The notes beneath the pieces were generated by a model that saw only the letters and a program-made list of their open reading frames with translations, was not told the origin of the DNA and did no database searches. Of a stretch of DNA of 46,448 nucleotides, positions 16,985 through 25,873 are shown piece after piece (the first letter of the stretch is position 1; each line of letters begins with the position of its first letter). A program made the position numbers and the translations under genes. Origin of the DNA: Phycisphaerales bacterium (GTDB lineage Bacteria; Planctomycetota; Phycisphaerae; Phycisphaerales; UBA1924); assembly GCA_027083355.1 (NCBI GenBank), contig JALWOY010000178.1, positions 1-46,448 on the forward strand. Reading direction: 5' to 3'.

Positions 16985-17060
16985 GCAGATGGCCAGATGG
17001 CCAGAGCAATGGATACAGAGCCGCAACGAACGCAAGGCATCCGGCCATCCGGCCATTTGC
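16985..17060 (+). promoter_or_regulatory. Long stem-loop between iscS and iscU
   Basis: The segments 16985-17002 and 17043-17060 can form an 18-bp stem with one A-C mismatch and one G-U pair, enclosing a 40-base loop. The left arm itself contains the doubled word ATGGCCAG-ATGGCC. There is no T-run, so this is not a terminator. It could be a processing or stability element for differential expression of iscS and iscU, or a dispersed repeat. Confidence 0.55.
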
Positions 17061-17076
17061 AATCCGGAGTTTTCCC

Positions 17077-17487
17077 ATGGCGTACAGCGAGAAAGTCATC
17101 GATCATTACGAGCACCCGCGGAATGTCGGGACATTCGGCACACAGAAAGAGATCAAGGAACGCAAGGACATCGGTGTCGGGCTGGTCGGCGCCCCGGAGT
17201 GCGGCGACGTGATGCAGCTCCAGATCAAGGTCGACCCGGAATCGGGCAAGATCGAGGATGCCAAGTTCAAGTGTTTCGGGTGCGGGTCGGCGATCGCGTC
17301 GAGCAGCCTGGCGACGGAATGGCTCAAAGGCCGGACGCTCGAAGAGGGCGAATCGATCAAGAACACCGAGATCGTCGAGGAATTGAGCCTGCCCCCGGTC
17401 AAGATCCACTGCTCGGTGCTGGCCGAGGACGCGATCAAGGCCGCGATCGAAGATTACCGGCACAAGAACGGGATCGAGCACGACTAA
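17077..17487 (+). CDS. iscU: Iron-sulfur cluster scaffold protein
   Basis: A 136-residue IscU/NifU-N protein. Cluster ligands are Cys42 in APECGD (with Asp44), Cys66/Cys69 in CFGCGSA and Cys112 in IHCSVLAED. The LPPVK motif (105-109), the HscA chaperone recognition site of IscU, is intact. The ATG has GGAG upstream at good spacing. It accepts sulfur from IscS and passes clusters to carriers such as the ErpA-like protein downstream. hscA/hscB, ferredoxin and IscR are not in the window. Confidence 0.96.
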   Translation: MAYSEKVIDHYEHPRNVGTFGTQKEIKERKDIGVGLVGAPECGDVMQLQIKVDPESGKIEDAKFKCFGCGSAIASSSLATEWLKGRTLEEGESIKNTEIVEELSLPPVKIHCSVLAEDAIKAAIEDYRHKNGIEHD

Positions 17488-17492
17488 ACAGC

Positions 17493-18929
17493 ATGCCTCG
17501 TTCCATTTCATCCTGCACGATCTTGATGTTGGTCACCGCGGCGTTTTGGCTTGAGGCGTGCGCCTTTTATCATCCTGCCACCGGGCAATCGTCGCAGCAG
17601 GTTGAACCCATCCCCGCGTCGGCCTGGCCGATGCCACCGGCCGATCAGCTCGATTCCGTGATAGAGAAAACCCCAGCGGTCGCTCAACCGATCGGGCACG
17701 ACACCCTAACCGAAATCAAGGTCCGCCGACTATCGACAGGGCTGCTCAGGCTGTATCCCGAAACAGATCCCGAGGCCCGCGAGCCCGTGATGTGGGACGA
17801 CATGCTCGGCCGGGATTTAAGCGCCTTTGTCGATGTTCCCCGTGACGGGAGTTTCCTGGACGGCTGGGAGATAGAACGGGCCCAGATCAAGAATGCAGCC
17901 TTTCGGGCTATCATTCGCCGCTTGGAAATCAAGCACAGCCCTACGAAGGGCCGCCAGATTACAACTGTGATCGAGCACGATCCGGGTTTTCTCAAAGAGG
18001 GCATACCGTTCACGCTCCCGTGGTGCATTCCGGAAGATCCACGGGGCATCGTGCTTCACATCGAGGGAACGAACATCACGAAGTATGAAGTCCGGCTCAC
18101 CGGCAAACTCGAGCAAGCCGGGTGGGCGGTCGCCCGGATCAACGCCCCCAACACAGTTCAATCACGCCGGTCTGTTGAACACTCGCTCCGTGTGCTGACG
18201 ACAATCGAAGCAGGCAACACCCCGGGCAGTGGGTTGTACACCGGGGCAATCTACCCGCTGGAGCCGGGAACCGATCCTGAAGCCCTCGGCGCCGAGATCG
18301 CACGTGATGTCGATCGCACGATCGCGGTCACGGCCTATACGGCCGAGGCGGTCATCAACGAAATCGATCGACACTGGCCGGTGCTCGCCGACAAACCGAT
18401 TGTCGTCGCGGGGTTCAGCGCAGGTGCTCTCCCAGCGCCCGCCGTCGCAGCCCGTTTGCGAGAACGCGACCCCGGGCGGCTTCGAGGGTTGCTACTCGTC
18501 GGGGGTGGCGGAGATCTCCTCACCATTTCGCAAACCAGCACCTTCTCGGATGGGGGAATTTCTCTCCATGATTTGGACGAAAAGTCCCCTATCAGGGCCG
18601 AACGTTTTGCCGCCCTTCGAGAGGCCTACCTCAGATCAACCCGTTTGGATCCGCTCCGATCGATCGCGGCGTTGCGGGATCTTCCTGTCCTGCACATTTT
18701 CGGCACATTGGACTCGGCCGTCCCGACCAGCGCCGCCCGGCGTCTGGACAAAGCCCACGGTGCTGTAGATGAGATCCGCTTTTTTGGTGGTCACGGTTTG
18801 CTGTTTTACTTCCTTCCGACACATTCCCGGCGCATTATCCGTTGGCTGGATTCCATTGCACCACGGGATTTGTCCGAACTGCCGCAAAACCGGTTTCAGA
18901 AACCGATCGAATCGATATCTGACGCATAA
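17493..18929 (+). CDS. Lipoprotein alpha/beta-hydrolase-like protein of unknown substrate
   Basis: A 478-residue protein with a lipoprotein signal: a hydrophobic N-terminus and lipobox LEAC with Cys23. The C-terminal half looks like an alpha/beta hydrolase: nucleophile elbow GFSAG with Ser309, Asp407 in FGTLDSAVP, and His434 in FFGGHG. The region between about 90 and 250 has no clear match. It begins 5 bases after the iscU stop and lies in line with the Fe-S genes, so it is co-transcribed even though its role in Fe-S assembly is unclear. The gene looks slightly less GC-rich than its neighbours. Exported esterase or peptidase activity is a reasonable guess but is not shown. Confidence 0.75.
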   Translation: MPRSISSCTILMLVTAAFWLEACAFYHPATGQSSQQVEPIPASAWPMPPADQLDSVIEKTPAVAQPIGHDTLTEIKVRRLSTGLLRLYPETDPEAREPVMWDDMLGRDLSAFVDVPRDGSFLDGWEIERAQIKNAAFRAIIRRLEIKHSPTKGRQITTVIEHDPGFLKEGIPFTLPWCIPEDPRGIVLHIEGTNITKYEVRLTGKLEQAGWAVARINAPNTVQSRRSVEHSLRVLTTIEAGNTPGSGLYTGAIYPLEPGTDPEALGAEIARDVDRTIAVTAYTAEAVINEIDRHWPVLADKPIVVAGFSAGALPAPAVAARLRERDPGRLRGLLLVGGGGDLLTISQTSTFSDGGISLHDLDEKSPIRAERFAALREAYLRSTRLDPLRSIAALRDLPVLHIFGTLDSAVPTSAARRLDKAHGAVDEIRFFGGHGLLFYFLPTHSRRIIRWLDSIAPRDLSELPQNRFQKPIESISDA

Positions 18930-18970
18930 CATGATACAGACTTGGGGAACCCCCAATTCAGGAGAATGAC

Positions 18971-19327
18971 ATGACCGACACCACCACCGAACAGCACGCC
19001 GTGATACTGACCGAGACCGCGGCCCGCGAGGTGAAGAACATCATCGAGCAACAGGAGCTCGACGCCGAGAAGGTTTGCCTGCGCGTCGGTGTCAAGGGCG
19101 GGGGCTGCTCGGGGTTCAGCTACGTCCTGGACCTGACGGAGAAGCGCAAGGACTCCGACGAGGTGTTCGAGCAGCACGGCATCCGCGTGATCTGCGATCC
19201 CAAGAGCCTGCTCTATCTCAACGGGACCACTGTGGATTTCAAAGACGAGATCATGGGCCGGGGGTTCGTGTTCAACAACCCGAACGCGACAACGTCGTGC
19301 GGATGCGGGTCGAGCTTCTCGGTCTGA
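18971..19327 (+). CDS. erpA: Fe-S cluster carrier of the ErpA/IscA/HesB type
   Basis: A 118-residue A-type carrier. The three conserved cysteines are Cys46 in KGGGCSGF and Cys110/Cys112 in SCGCGSSF. AGGAG lies 6 bases before the ATG. It sits at the end of the isc gene group and takes clusters from the scaffold to target apoproteins. The name erpA is by similarity; IscA and SufA share the same motifs and cannot be separated without an alignment. The Moco enzymes and NadB-NadA pathway elsewhere in the genome would be typical clients. Confidence 0.88.
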   Translation: MTDTTTEQHAVILTETAAREVKNIIEQQELDAEKVCLRVGVKGGGCSGFSYVLDLTEKRKDSDEVFEQHGIRVICDPKSLLYLNGTTVDFKDEIMGRGFVFNNPNATTSCGCGSSFSV

Positions 19328-19536
19328 CAACGGGCGGAGCCGGTTTGCGGCATTCCGCGATCCTGTCAAGCGAATCCAGAGGAAAAACCGCATCCTGATC
19401 GTGTTTGTTTTCGATGCGCGGTGTGTGCGCGCTCGCCGACACGAAATCTCTTTTCCGGATCAATCTCCTCCCCCGGGCGCGTCGATGACGGCGACTCCGG
19501 AGGCCGGCGACACCGGCCGCCCGGAGGGAGGTCTGT

Positions 19537-21135
19537 ATGAACACATGTCACCTGATCGGTTCGCTTACTCTCGCATGCGGCTGCGCCGCCGCCGCGACCG
19601 CCGCGAACACCCCCACGGACGTGCCCCCGCTGTTCGGCGACTGGTGGTACATCATGCCCGAGGGGTGGCACGACGTGACCGCGCCGCGGTTCGGTGATCC
19701 CTGCCGGAATATCCCGTGGTTCCCGTACGACCGCCCGGGGATGTATGTGCCGGTGAACCAGCCGGGCGCCGGGCACGGCGGGCCGACGTATGAGGAAGGC
19801 GCGTGGATGTCGTGGTACGCGATGTGCATCGCCCATCAGTTCGACAGACTCGGGGCGCCGATGGGGCTGCTGATCCGCAACCGGAACTGCCTGTTCCCGT
19901 ACGCGGTCACCGACGGCAACATCAGCCCCGGCGTGCTCCCCACCGCGCTGATGAACCTGCCGAAACTCGACTATCTGTTGATGGACCTCGAACCCTGGGG
20001 CGAGAACGGGACGGAGATGATGCGGCTCAACGCCGACGCGATCGTCACGCTTGTCCGGCAGCACCCGAACCTGCGGGCGTCGGACGCTTTCATCGGCAAC
20101 TACGGCGATTGGCCGGGCGAGCGGGACGAGGCGAGCATCTGGCCGCACAAGCGCGACCGCACACAGTTCCGCACCGGGCAGGGCGAGCCGTGGGATCGGA
20201 ACCAGTTCTACCACGACCACTTCAACATCGCGATGCCGATCGCGTATCCATACGAGGTGTACTCGCGGCATTCCGATCCGCGTGTGCAGGGGGAGAACGT
20301 GACGCCCAACGACCGGGCCGCGATCTTCTGGGCACCGATCGAGCGTGTCTCGGCGGCGGCAAGGAACCTCCCGCGCGGGCACAGGCTGATGCCGTGGATC
20401 ACGCCCTACGCGGCGCACGACGGCGACTCGGAGTATTACCACGCCCCGCCCCCGACGTGGGACGACCTCGAAGCGATGATCCAGCACTTCCGGCTTCGGG
20501 GGGCGAACTCGTACTACGTCTGGTCGACGGCGAAGAACGAAACCGAGCACCCCGATTTCGACCACCAGACATTCCGCGATTTCGCGATGGACACCTGGCG
20601 TTCGCTCGACCCGTTGTTCGATTCGGTCACGCGGGTCGAGTTTCTCAACCTCGCAACGAACAAGACGGGGGGGCTGGAATGGTCCGGCGGGCGAGCGGGC
20701 AACACCATCTGGATCCTCGTGTCGAACCTGCACGACCAGATCGAGCAGGCCGCGACGCTGCCGTTGATCGGCGACCTGCCGCGTGAAACCCCGCTGGTCG
20801 CGCCCGGCGAGCACCTGCTGTTGACCTACGAGGTGAACGCCGCGGTGCGTGATTTCGACAACGACGGCGACATCGACCCGGACGACTACATCTCGTTCAT
20901 CACCTCCGTGCAGAGCCACACCCCGCCGGCGTGGGCGAACACCGTCGGCGGGAACGGTGCCGACCCGCGCGATATCGATTGCAACGGGCTCGTCGACCTC
21001 CATGACGTGCTCGCGGTGTCGCACGCCTATCAGGGCGGGCTGTTCAACCAGTCCGACGAAAACGAAAACGACACGGGCGGGAAGATCCCGAGCGGGGGCC
21101 GCGGAGCGCTCTCGAACCGCCCGCCGCGTCGGTGA
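19537..21135 (+). CDS. Exported FGDWWY-family protein with a dockerin-like tail
   Basis: A 532-residue protein with an N-terminal export signal (cleaved near residue 22). The core (about 33-430) begins FGDWWY and has ordered motifs that its neighbour at 21407 shares: GDPC, HGGP (80-83), RNRNC (114-118), LDYLLMDLEP (144-153), AFIGNYGDWPG (184-194), AAIFWAP (261-267), PWITPYA (286-292) and SYYVWS (325-330). Strand-end acidic residues such as MDLEP suggest a TIM-barrel glycosidase-like fold, which is my inference. The tail carries two Ca-binding-like repeats, DFDNDGDIDPDDY (439-451) and DIDCNGLVDLHDV (479-491), like a type I dockerin. GGAGG precedes the ATG. I do not recognise a named family. 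Confidence 0.82.
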   Translation: MNTCHLIGSLTLACGCAAAATAANTPTDVPPLFGDWWYIMPEGWHDVTAPRFGDPCRNIPWFPYDRPGMYVPVNQPGAGHGGPTYEEGAWMSWYAMCIAHQFDRLGAPMGLLIRNRNCLFPYAVTDGNISPGVLPTALMNLPKLDYLLMDLEPWGENGTEMMRLNADAIVTLVRQHPNLRASDAFIGNYGDWPGERDEASIWPHKRDRTQFRTGQGEPWDRNQFYHDHFNIAMPIAYPYEVYSRHSDPRVQGENVTPNDRAAIFWAPIERVSAAARNLPRGHRLMPWITPYAAHDGDSEYYHAPPPTWDDLEAMIQHFRLRGANSYYVWSTAKNETEHPDFDHQTFRDFAMDTWRSLDPLFDSVTRVEFLNLATNKTGGLEWSGGRAGNTIWILVSNLHDQIEQAATLPLIGDLPRETPLVAPGEHLLLTYEVNAAVRDFDNDGDIDPDDYISFITSVQSHTPPAWANTVGGNGADPRDIDCNGLVDLHDVLAVSHAYQGGLFNQSDENENDTGGKIPSGGRGALSNRPPRR

Positions 21136-21241
21136 GCCGACGGCTTGGAAGCGTCCGAGGACAAACCGGGGCGGTCGGGCCCGTAGCCCCCCGCCCCCCT
21201 TTCTTGGATGCAGAGCGAGCATCTTGCATCAATCTGTTCCA

Positions 21242-21271
21242 GACGCCGACGCTGAGCCTGCGAAGCGTCGG
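21242..21271 (+). repeat. Dispersed palindromic repeat, copy 1
   Basis: The element runs from GACGCCGA to CGTCGGA, with an 8-bp stem (CCGACGCT with AGCGTCGG). Related copies occur at 31771-31812, 32161-32199, 36353-36391 and 42013-42044 in both orientations. This one lies in the spacer between the two paralogous FGDWWY genes. Confidence 0.7.
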
Positions 21272-21368
21272 AACGTGCTGGATGGGGTCTCGGCGGACTC
21301 GATCCGACACATCGGCTGTGCGTGCAGCCTCAGTGTCGGTGTCCAGATTGACATCGAAGCCCGACCGC

Positions 21369-21398
21369 TTGAAACACACTGATGCAGCCTGTTCTAAA
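21369..21398 (+). promoter_or_regulatory. Candidate promoter for the lipoprotein FGDWWY gene
   Basis: TTGAAA (21369-21374) and TCTAAA (21393-21398) are spaced by 18 bases. The predicted start falls at about the ATG (21407), which has no Shine-Dalgarno, suggesting a leaderless transcript. Confidence 0.35.
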
Positions 21399-21406
21399 CT
21401 GTTTGG

Positions 21407-22855
21407 ATGTCAAACCCACGAACCTTGCTGATCGTGTTGCTTGTCGCGGCCCTCGCCGGGTGCGCCGCGCTCGACGAGTTCGTCGCGGATGTGGGGCGTT
21501 CGCTGCCCGGGGCGGTCATCCGCGACGCATCGGGGCGTGACACGGGCGAAACCTCCCGGCGAAATACGGACCGAAACGACACCGGCCGCCGCGGCTCGGG
21601 TGCGCCTCGCCGAGCATCGTCGGCCCGAGGCAGCCCCCCACCGATCTTCGGCGACTGGTGGTATGTGATCCCCGAGCCGTACAAACGGGCGAGTATGCCG
21701 AAAACCGGCGATCCGTGCGCCGCGTTCCCCCGGTTCGTGTACGACCGAACCGAGCAATACACCCCGATCAACGTGCCGGGGGCGAGCCACGGCGGCCCGA
21801 GCTTTGTGCCGTCCAACCCGGGTTCGTGGCGTGCGGCATGCACGGCGAGGAAACTCTACGAAGCGGGCGCCCCGGTCGCGGTGCTGATCCGCGAAAGAAA
21901 CTGCCCGTACCCGTTCAACACCAATGGCAGGCCGACATCGCCGGGCGAGGTCAGGGCGATGCTCGACGCGGTGCCCCGGCTTGATTACCTGTTCATGGAT
22001 CTGGAGCCGAACGGGGATGCCACGCCCCGGGATGTCAGGCGGAATGTCGAGGCGATCGTGCGGATGGTCCGGTCGCACCCGAACCCTCGAGTCTCGGGGG
22101 CGTTCATCGGGAACTACAACGATTGGCCGGGGCGGTCCGATCCGGCGAAGATCTGGCCGAACCGTCGGGGCCGCACGAGGGTGTCGGGCGTGTGGGATCG
22201 GGACGCGTTCTACCGGGAGAACCTGAACGTCGCGATGCCGGTGTGCTACCCGTACCGGGTGTTCTCGAAGCACACCGAGGGCCGGCTCCAGAAGGGGGAC
22301 ACGGCGCCGAACAGCCGGGCGGCGATCTTCTGGGCACCGCTGGCGCGGCTCTCGGTGGCGGCGAGGGACCTGCCGGAGGGGCACCTGCTGATCCCGTGGG
22401 TGACGAGCTACGCCACGGGCGGCACCAAGGGCATGCGCGACACGGTGTATACGGCCCCGCCCCCGCCGAGAGCCGATCTCGAAGCCCTCATTCGGCATAT
22501 CCGGCTCCGCGGCGCGTATTCCTACTACGTCTGGACGCCCTCGGCGAAGCGGACCCATCACCCGTCGATCGATCACGACGCGTACACCTCCCTGGCGATG
22601 AACGCCTGGCGTTCACTCGACCCGCTGTTCGAGAGCGGCGGGCCGGGGCGGGTCCTCAACCTCGAGACCGACAAGACCTCGGGCGTGCAGTGGTCCGGCA
22701 TGATCGTCGGGGACCGCGTCTGGGTTCTGGTCTCCAACCTGGGCAACAGGGACGGGGCGACGGTGTCGCTGCCGTCGCTGCCCGGCCTGCCGGCCCGGAC
22801 GCCGCCGGTGCCCCGCGGCGTGCACCGGCTGTTCCGGTGGAAACTCCGGGGGTGA
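21407..22855 (+). CDS. Lipoprotein paralogue of the FGDWWY family
   Basis: A 482-residue protein with a lipoprotein signal (LAGC, Cys19). After an Arg/Asp/Ser-rich linker (about 30-78) comes the FGDWWY core (81 onwards). It keeps the same ordered motifs as its neighbour: HGGP, LIRERNC, LDYLFMDLEP (192-201), AFIGNYNDWPG, AAIFWAP, PWVTSYA and SYYVWT. It lacks the dockerin-like tail and ends after the core. It is therefore membrane-anchored, while the other copy could be secreted or attached by its tail. The two genes are 271 bases apart, with a repeat between them, and look like an old tandem duplication. Function unknown; a glycoside-hydrolase-like barrel is inferred. Confidence 0.82.
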   Translation: MSNPRTLLIVLLVAALAGCAALDEFVADVGRSLPGAVIRDASGRDTGETSRRNTDRNDTGRRGSGAPRRASSARGSPPPIFGDWWYVIPEPYKRASMPKTGDPCAAFPRFVYDRTEQYTPINVPGASHGGPSFVPSNPGSWRAACTARKLYEAGAPVAVLIRERNCPYPFNTNGRPTSPGEVRAMLDAVPRLDYLFMDLEPNGDATPRDVRRNVEAIVRMVRSHPNPRVSGAFIGNYNDWPGRSDPAKIWPNRRGRTRVSGVWDRDAFYRENLNVAMPVCYPYRVFSKHTEGRLQKGDTAPNSRAAIFWAPLARLSVAARDLPEGHLLIPWVTSYATGGTKGMRDTVYTAPPPPRADLEALIRHIRLRGAYSYYVWTPSAKRTHHPSIDHDAYTSLAMNAWRSLDPLFESGGPGRVLNLETDKTSGVQWSGMIVGDRVWVLVSNLGNRDGATVSLPSLPGLPARTPPVPRGVHRLFRWKLRG

Positions 22856-22976
22856 ATCAGGCATTCGGGGGCGTTTTTGCTCCGGCTTCCGCCCGGAACC
22901 GGGTACGATATTCCGGGCTGTCTCTATCGAGACGACGCGTGCCGACGATCACACGTGCTTCCGCCAGGAGATGTGC

Positions 22977-23453
22977 ATGACCGGTTCTTCGACTCCATTC
23001 GAGACGATGCAGGGGTACGCGCCGCCCACCGTCACGCAGTTCAGCGTGTTCCTGAACAATAAGGTCGGCAAGCTGTTCGATCTTCTGGAAGGGTTCGACA
23101 ACTCCCAGTGTCAGATCTGCGCCATCAGTGTCCATGAAGCGAGCGACCACGCGGTGGTCCGACTGATCACCAATAACTGTGTCGTTGCCCGGAAATTACT
23201 GCGTGGCGAGAACCTCGCGTTCGGCGAGATCAATGTGCTGATCGTGGAACTGACGCAGGGGCACACACTCTCGAGCATGTGCCTCAGTCTGCTCGGGGCG
23301 GAGCTGAACATCCACTTCGCCTATCCGTTGATGGTCGAGCCGAACGGCTCGCCGACGATCGCGCTGGCGACCGACGACGCGACACTCGCGGGCCAGATTT
23401 TGCGCCGCAAGGGCTTCCGCCTGCTTGGCGAGGCGGACCTGCCGGAGTTGTGA
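22977..23453 (+). CDS. ACT-domain protein
   Basis: A 158-residue protein with two ACT-like repeats (about 18-85 and 92-158) and no catalytic domain. FSVFLNNKVGKLFDLLEGF is a typical ACT first strand-helix. Such stand-alone proteins bind amino acids and regulate partner enzymes. The ATG at 22977 is 6 bases from AGGAG, whereas the ATG at 22971 touches it. No amino-acid pathway gene is adjacent, so the partner is unknown. Confidence 0.82.
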   Translation: MTGSSTPFETMQGYAPPTVTQFSVFLNNKVGKLFDLLEGFDNSQCQICAISVHEASDHAVVRLITNNCVVARKLLRGENLAFGEINVLIVELTQGHTLSSMCLSLLGAELNIHFAYPLMVEPNGSPTIALATDDATLAGQILRRKGFRLLGEADLPEL

Positions 23454-23560
23454 CCTCCACCGACCACCCTCTCCGGGTGGGCGGCGATTCACCAAGTGCT
23501 GTGTTCGACGCACCCCCCCCGTGTCGTGGGGCGGGGGGAGGAGCCTTGGAGGATCACACC

Positions 23561-24595
23561 ATGAACCGGAGCATGAACTGGAAGAACATCACGGCATCCA
23601 TCGGCGGGCTGATTCTGGGTGCCGCTCTGGCCTCCGGACAGACCGCGGGCGTCGCGGGAACCGCGCCGGCACCGGGCGACCCCGACGCGAGATCGCAGAT
23701 CTACCGCCTCGACTTCGAATCGTTCTACGAGACGGACAGCGGGCCTTGCGACACCCCGTCGTTCTTCAGTGAGCTGATCCGGGGGACGATGTCGCTCGAT
23801 TTCGCGGGCCGAGACGGGGATTACGCCGCGTTCAATGTCCGTGACACGAACTGGCTGCTGACCGTGGGCGAGGAGGAAACACGGATCTCGGGCTGGGGCC
23901 GCTACCTCGTCGGCGGGATGGGGCCGGTGCTGATGCAACGGCTCACCCTCACGCTTCGCTGGGGCGACGAGCCGGGCGTGCGGTTCGACAGCGGATTCGT
24001 CCCGGCCGATCCGACGGTGACACCGCGGCTCGATCTGCTGCTGCGCGAGGTCGACGCCGACCCGTGCTTCACGCGGATCGTCCGCGTCGCGGCGAGCGTG
24101 GTCCCGCCCTCGCAGATGATCCCGTATCGGCTGCGTGACAGTTCGGTGTCCGAGCAGTTCTCGCCGCTGGGGCCGGTCGTCGTCCGCCCCCTCGGCGGGT
24201 GGTTCCGGCTGATCGATCTGCCGCCCGAGGTCGATGCACAGATCCCCGTCCGAGAGGCCGCGATTGTGTATGTCCGGTGGAACGCCCCGGCGACCTCGGC
24301 GGCGGATTGGCCGCTGCGCGTCCACGGCGCCGGTATTTTCCGCTGGGGCACGGTCGGGCCGGCGCTGTATCTCCAGCAGCGGCTCGAGGCCGACCTGACG
24401 CTGATCGAGGGGATGTTCGACTCGATCAGGCGGAACCGCTTCGGCAGCGGCTGGCGGCCCTTCAACAGCCTGTTGTGGCCCGAAATCCCCACGATCGACA
24501 TCGAGATGCCGCAGTTGGACCCCGTGTTCCCCTTCGCGTCGTTCGATCTGTTGGCCGATCCGGTCGACGCGCCGGGGGTCAGCGGGACGCCGTGA
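23561..24595 (+). CDS. Exported protein of unknown function
   Basis: A 344-residue protein with a probable signal peptide (about 1-27). The mature part is beta-rich in pattern and without a motif I recognise; DSGPCDTPSFF and one other cysteine (ADPCFTR) could form a disulfide. GGAGG precedes the ATG. A frame extends upstream in the spacer but the signal peptide fixes the start. It lies between the ACT protein and the exported thioredoxin, all on one strand. Confidence 0.72.
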   Translation: MNRSMNWKNITASIGGLILGAALASGQTAGVAGTAPAPGDPDARSQIYRLDFESFYETDSGPCDTPSFFSELIRGTMSLDFAGRDGDYAAFNVRDTNWLLTVGEEETRISGWGRYLVGGMGPVLMQRLTLTLRWGDEPGVRFDSGFVPADPTVTPRLDLLLREVDADPCFTRIVRVAASVVPPSQMIPYRLRDSSVSEQFSPLGPVVVRPLGGWFRLIDLPPEVDAQIPVREAAIVYVRWNAPATSAADWPLRVHGAGIFRWGTVGPALYLQQRLEADLTLIEGMFDSIRRNRFGSGWRPFNSLLWPEIPTIDIEMPQLDPVFPFASFDLLADPVDAPGVSGTP

Positions 24596-24725
24596 GGCCG
24601 AAAAAAAGGGAATACTCGATCCGTTCGGCTGCTTTTGATAGTCTTAGCATGAGGTCACCGCCCGTATCCGAGCCGCGACGCCGGGGGGCGGTGGGAATGC
24701 ATTGAACCTGCACAAGGAGCGAAAC

Positions 24726-25817
24726 GTGCCCAAACCGACCACATCCCTGATCGCTGCGTGCATCGCGGCGATCTCGATCAATGCCGCATCCATTGCCCGC
24801 GCGGGCGGCGAGCCGAAGGCCGGCGACGGGCTGATCCATGTCGATCCGGTCCGTTCCGCCGACGAGGCCCGCGAGGTTCTCGAGCGTGAGGGCGGCGAGG
24901 CGTCGCGTCCGAAACTGATGATCGGGCAGAAGGCCCCCAAGCTCGAGATCGCCAAGTGGGTCAAGGGTGATTCCGTCACCGATTTCGAGAAGGGGCGGAC
25001 GTACGTCGTCGAGTTCTGGGCGACATGGTGCGGCCCTTGCGTCGCGTCGATGCCGCATGTGAGCGAACTCCAGAAGAAGTACGCCGACGGTGTGACGTTC
25101 ATCGGGGTGAATATCTGGGACCGGGAGCAGGACCGCAACACCCGTGAGTATGTCGAATCGATGGAGGACCAGATCGAGCGCGTGTCGAACTTCGTCAAGG
25201 AGAAGGGCGACACGATGGCCTACACCGTCGCGATCGAGGAATCGGGCAAGATGGCCGAGCACTGGATGATGGCCGCGGGCCAGGGGGGTATCCCGACCGC
25301 GTTCATCGTGGACAAGGCGGGCAAGATCGCGTGGATCGGGCACCCGATGACGCTCGAGAAGCCGCTGGAACAGATCCTCAAGGGCGAATGGGACTACAAG
25401 GCCGCCGCCGACGAGCAGCTCCAAGCGTTCGAATCCTCCTACTGGCGTCGGCATCTGATGGAACTGTTGACCAACGAATCGACGGCCGAGCGGGGCTACA
25501 AAGTCGCCTACGCGTTGCTCCGCACGCCGCTCGCCGACGACCCGAACCTGCTCAACAGTGTCGCGTGGACGGTGCTGACATCATCGCGCATCCCCGTGCG
25601 TGATCTGGACCTGGCGATGACCTACGCGAAGGTCGCCTGCGAAAAGACGGACTGGAAAAACCCGTCCGTTCTCGACACCCTGGCCCGGGCGTACTACGAC
25701 AAGGGCGATCGCGAAAAGGCGATCGAGATGGAGACCAAAGCCGTCGAGTTCGCCGAGGGCACGTCCATGCAGGACAGCCTGAAGGAGACGCTCGAACACT
25801 ACAAGAAGGGCGACTGA
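24726..25817 (+). CDS. Exported thioredoxin-family protein with a TPR-like tail
   Basis: A 363-residue protein. A signal peptide (about 1-27) is followed by a TlpA/ResA-like thioredoxin domain with WCGPC at 101-105 and a cis-proline in GGIPTAF. The last third is helical and TPR-like (SVLDTLARAYYDKGDREKA). It should carry out disulfide exchange in the periplasm, perhaps cytochrome c maturation. I chose the GTG at 24726 because AAGGAG is 6 bases upstream; a TTG at 24702 is in frame but lacks one. An intrinsic terminator lies 57 bases beyond the stop. Confidence 0.88.
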   Translation: MPKPTTSLIAACIAAISINAASIARAGGEPKAGDGLIHVDPVRSADEAREVLEREGGEASRPKLMIGQKAPKLEIAKWVKGDSVTDFEKGRTYVVEFWATWCGPCVASMPHVSELQKKYADGVTFIGVNIWDREQDRNTREYVESMEDQIERVSNFVKEKGDTMAYTVAIEESGKMAEHWMMAAGQGGIPTAFIVDKAGKIAWIGHPMTLEKPLEQILKGEWDYKAAADEQLQAFESSYWRRHLMELLTNESTAERGYKVAYALLRTPLADDPNLLNSVAWTVLTSSRIPVRDLDLAMTYAKVACEKTDWKNPSVLDTLARAYYDKGDREKAIEMETKAVEFAEGTSMQDSLKETLEHYKKGD

Positions 25818-25873
25818 CCCTTCGAGCCGTCAACGGACCGGAACGGCTCACGGAAAACTCGTGTGCATCAACC

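Noticed and set aside
19366-21222. A 618-residue minus-strand frame opposite the first FGDWWY gene
   Set aside because: Shadow frame with Arg/Val-rich composition and no domain; the plus-strand gene has a signal peptide and a paralogue.
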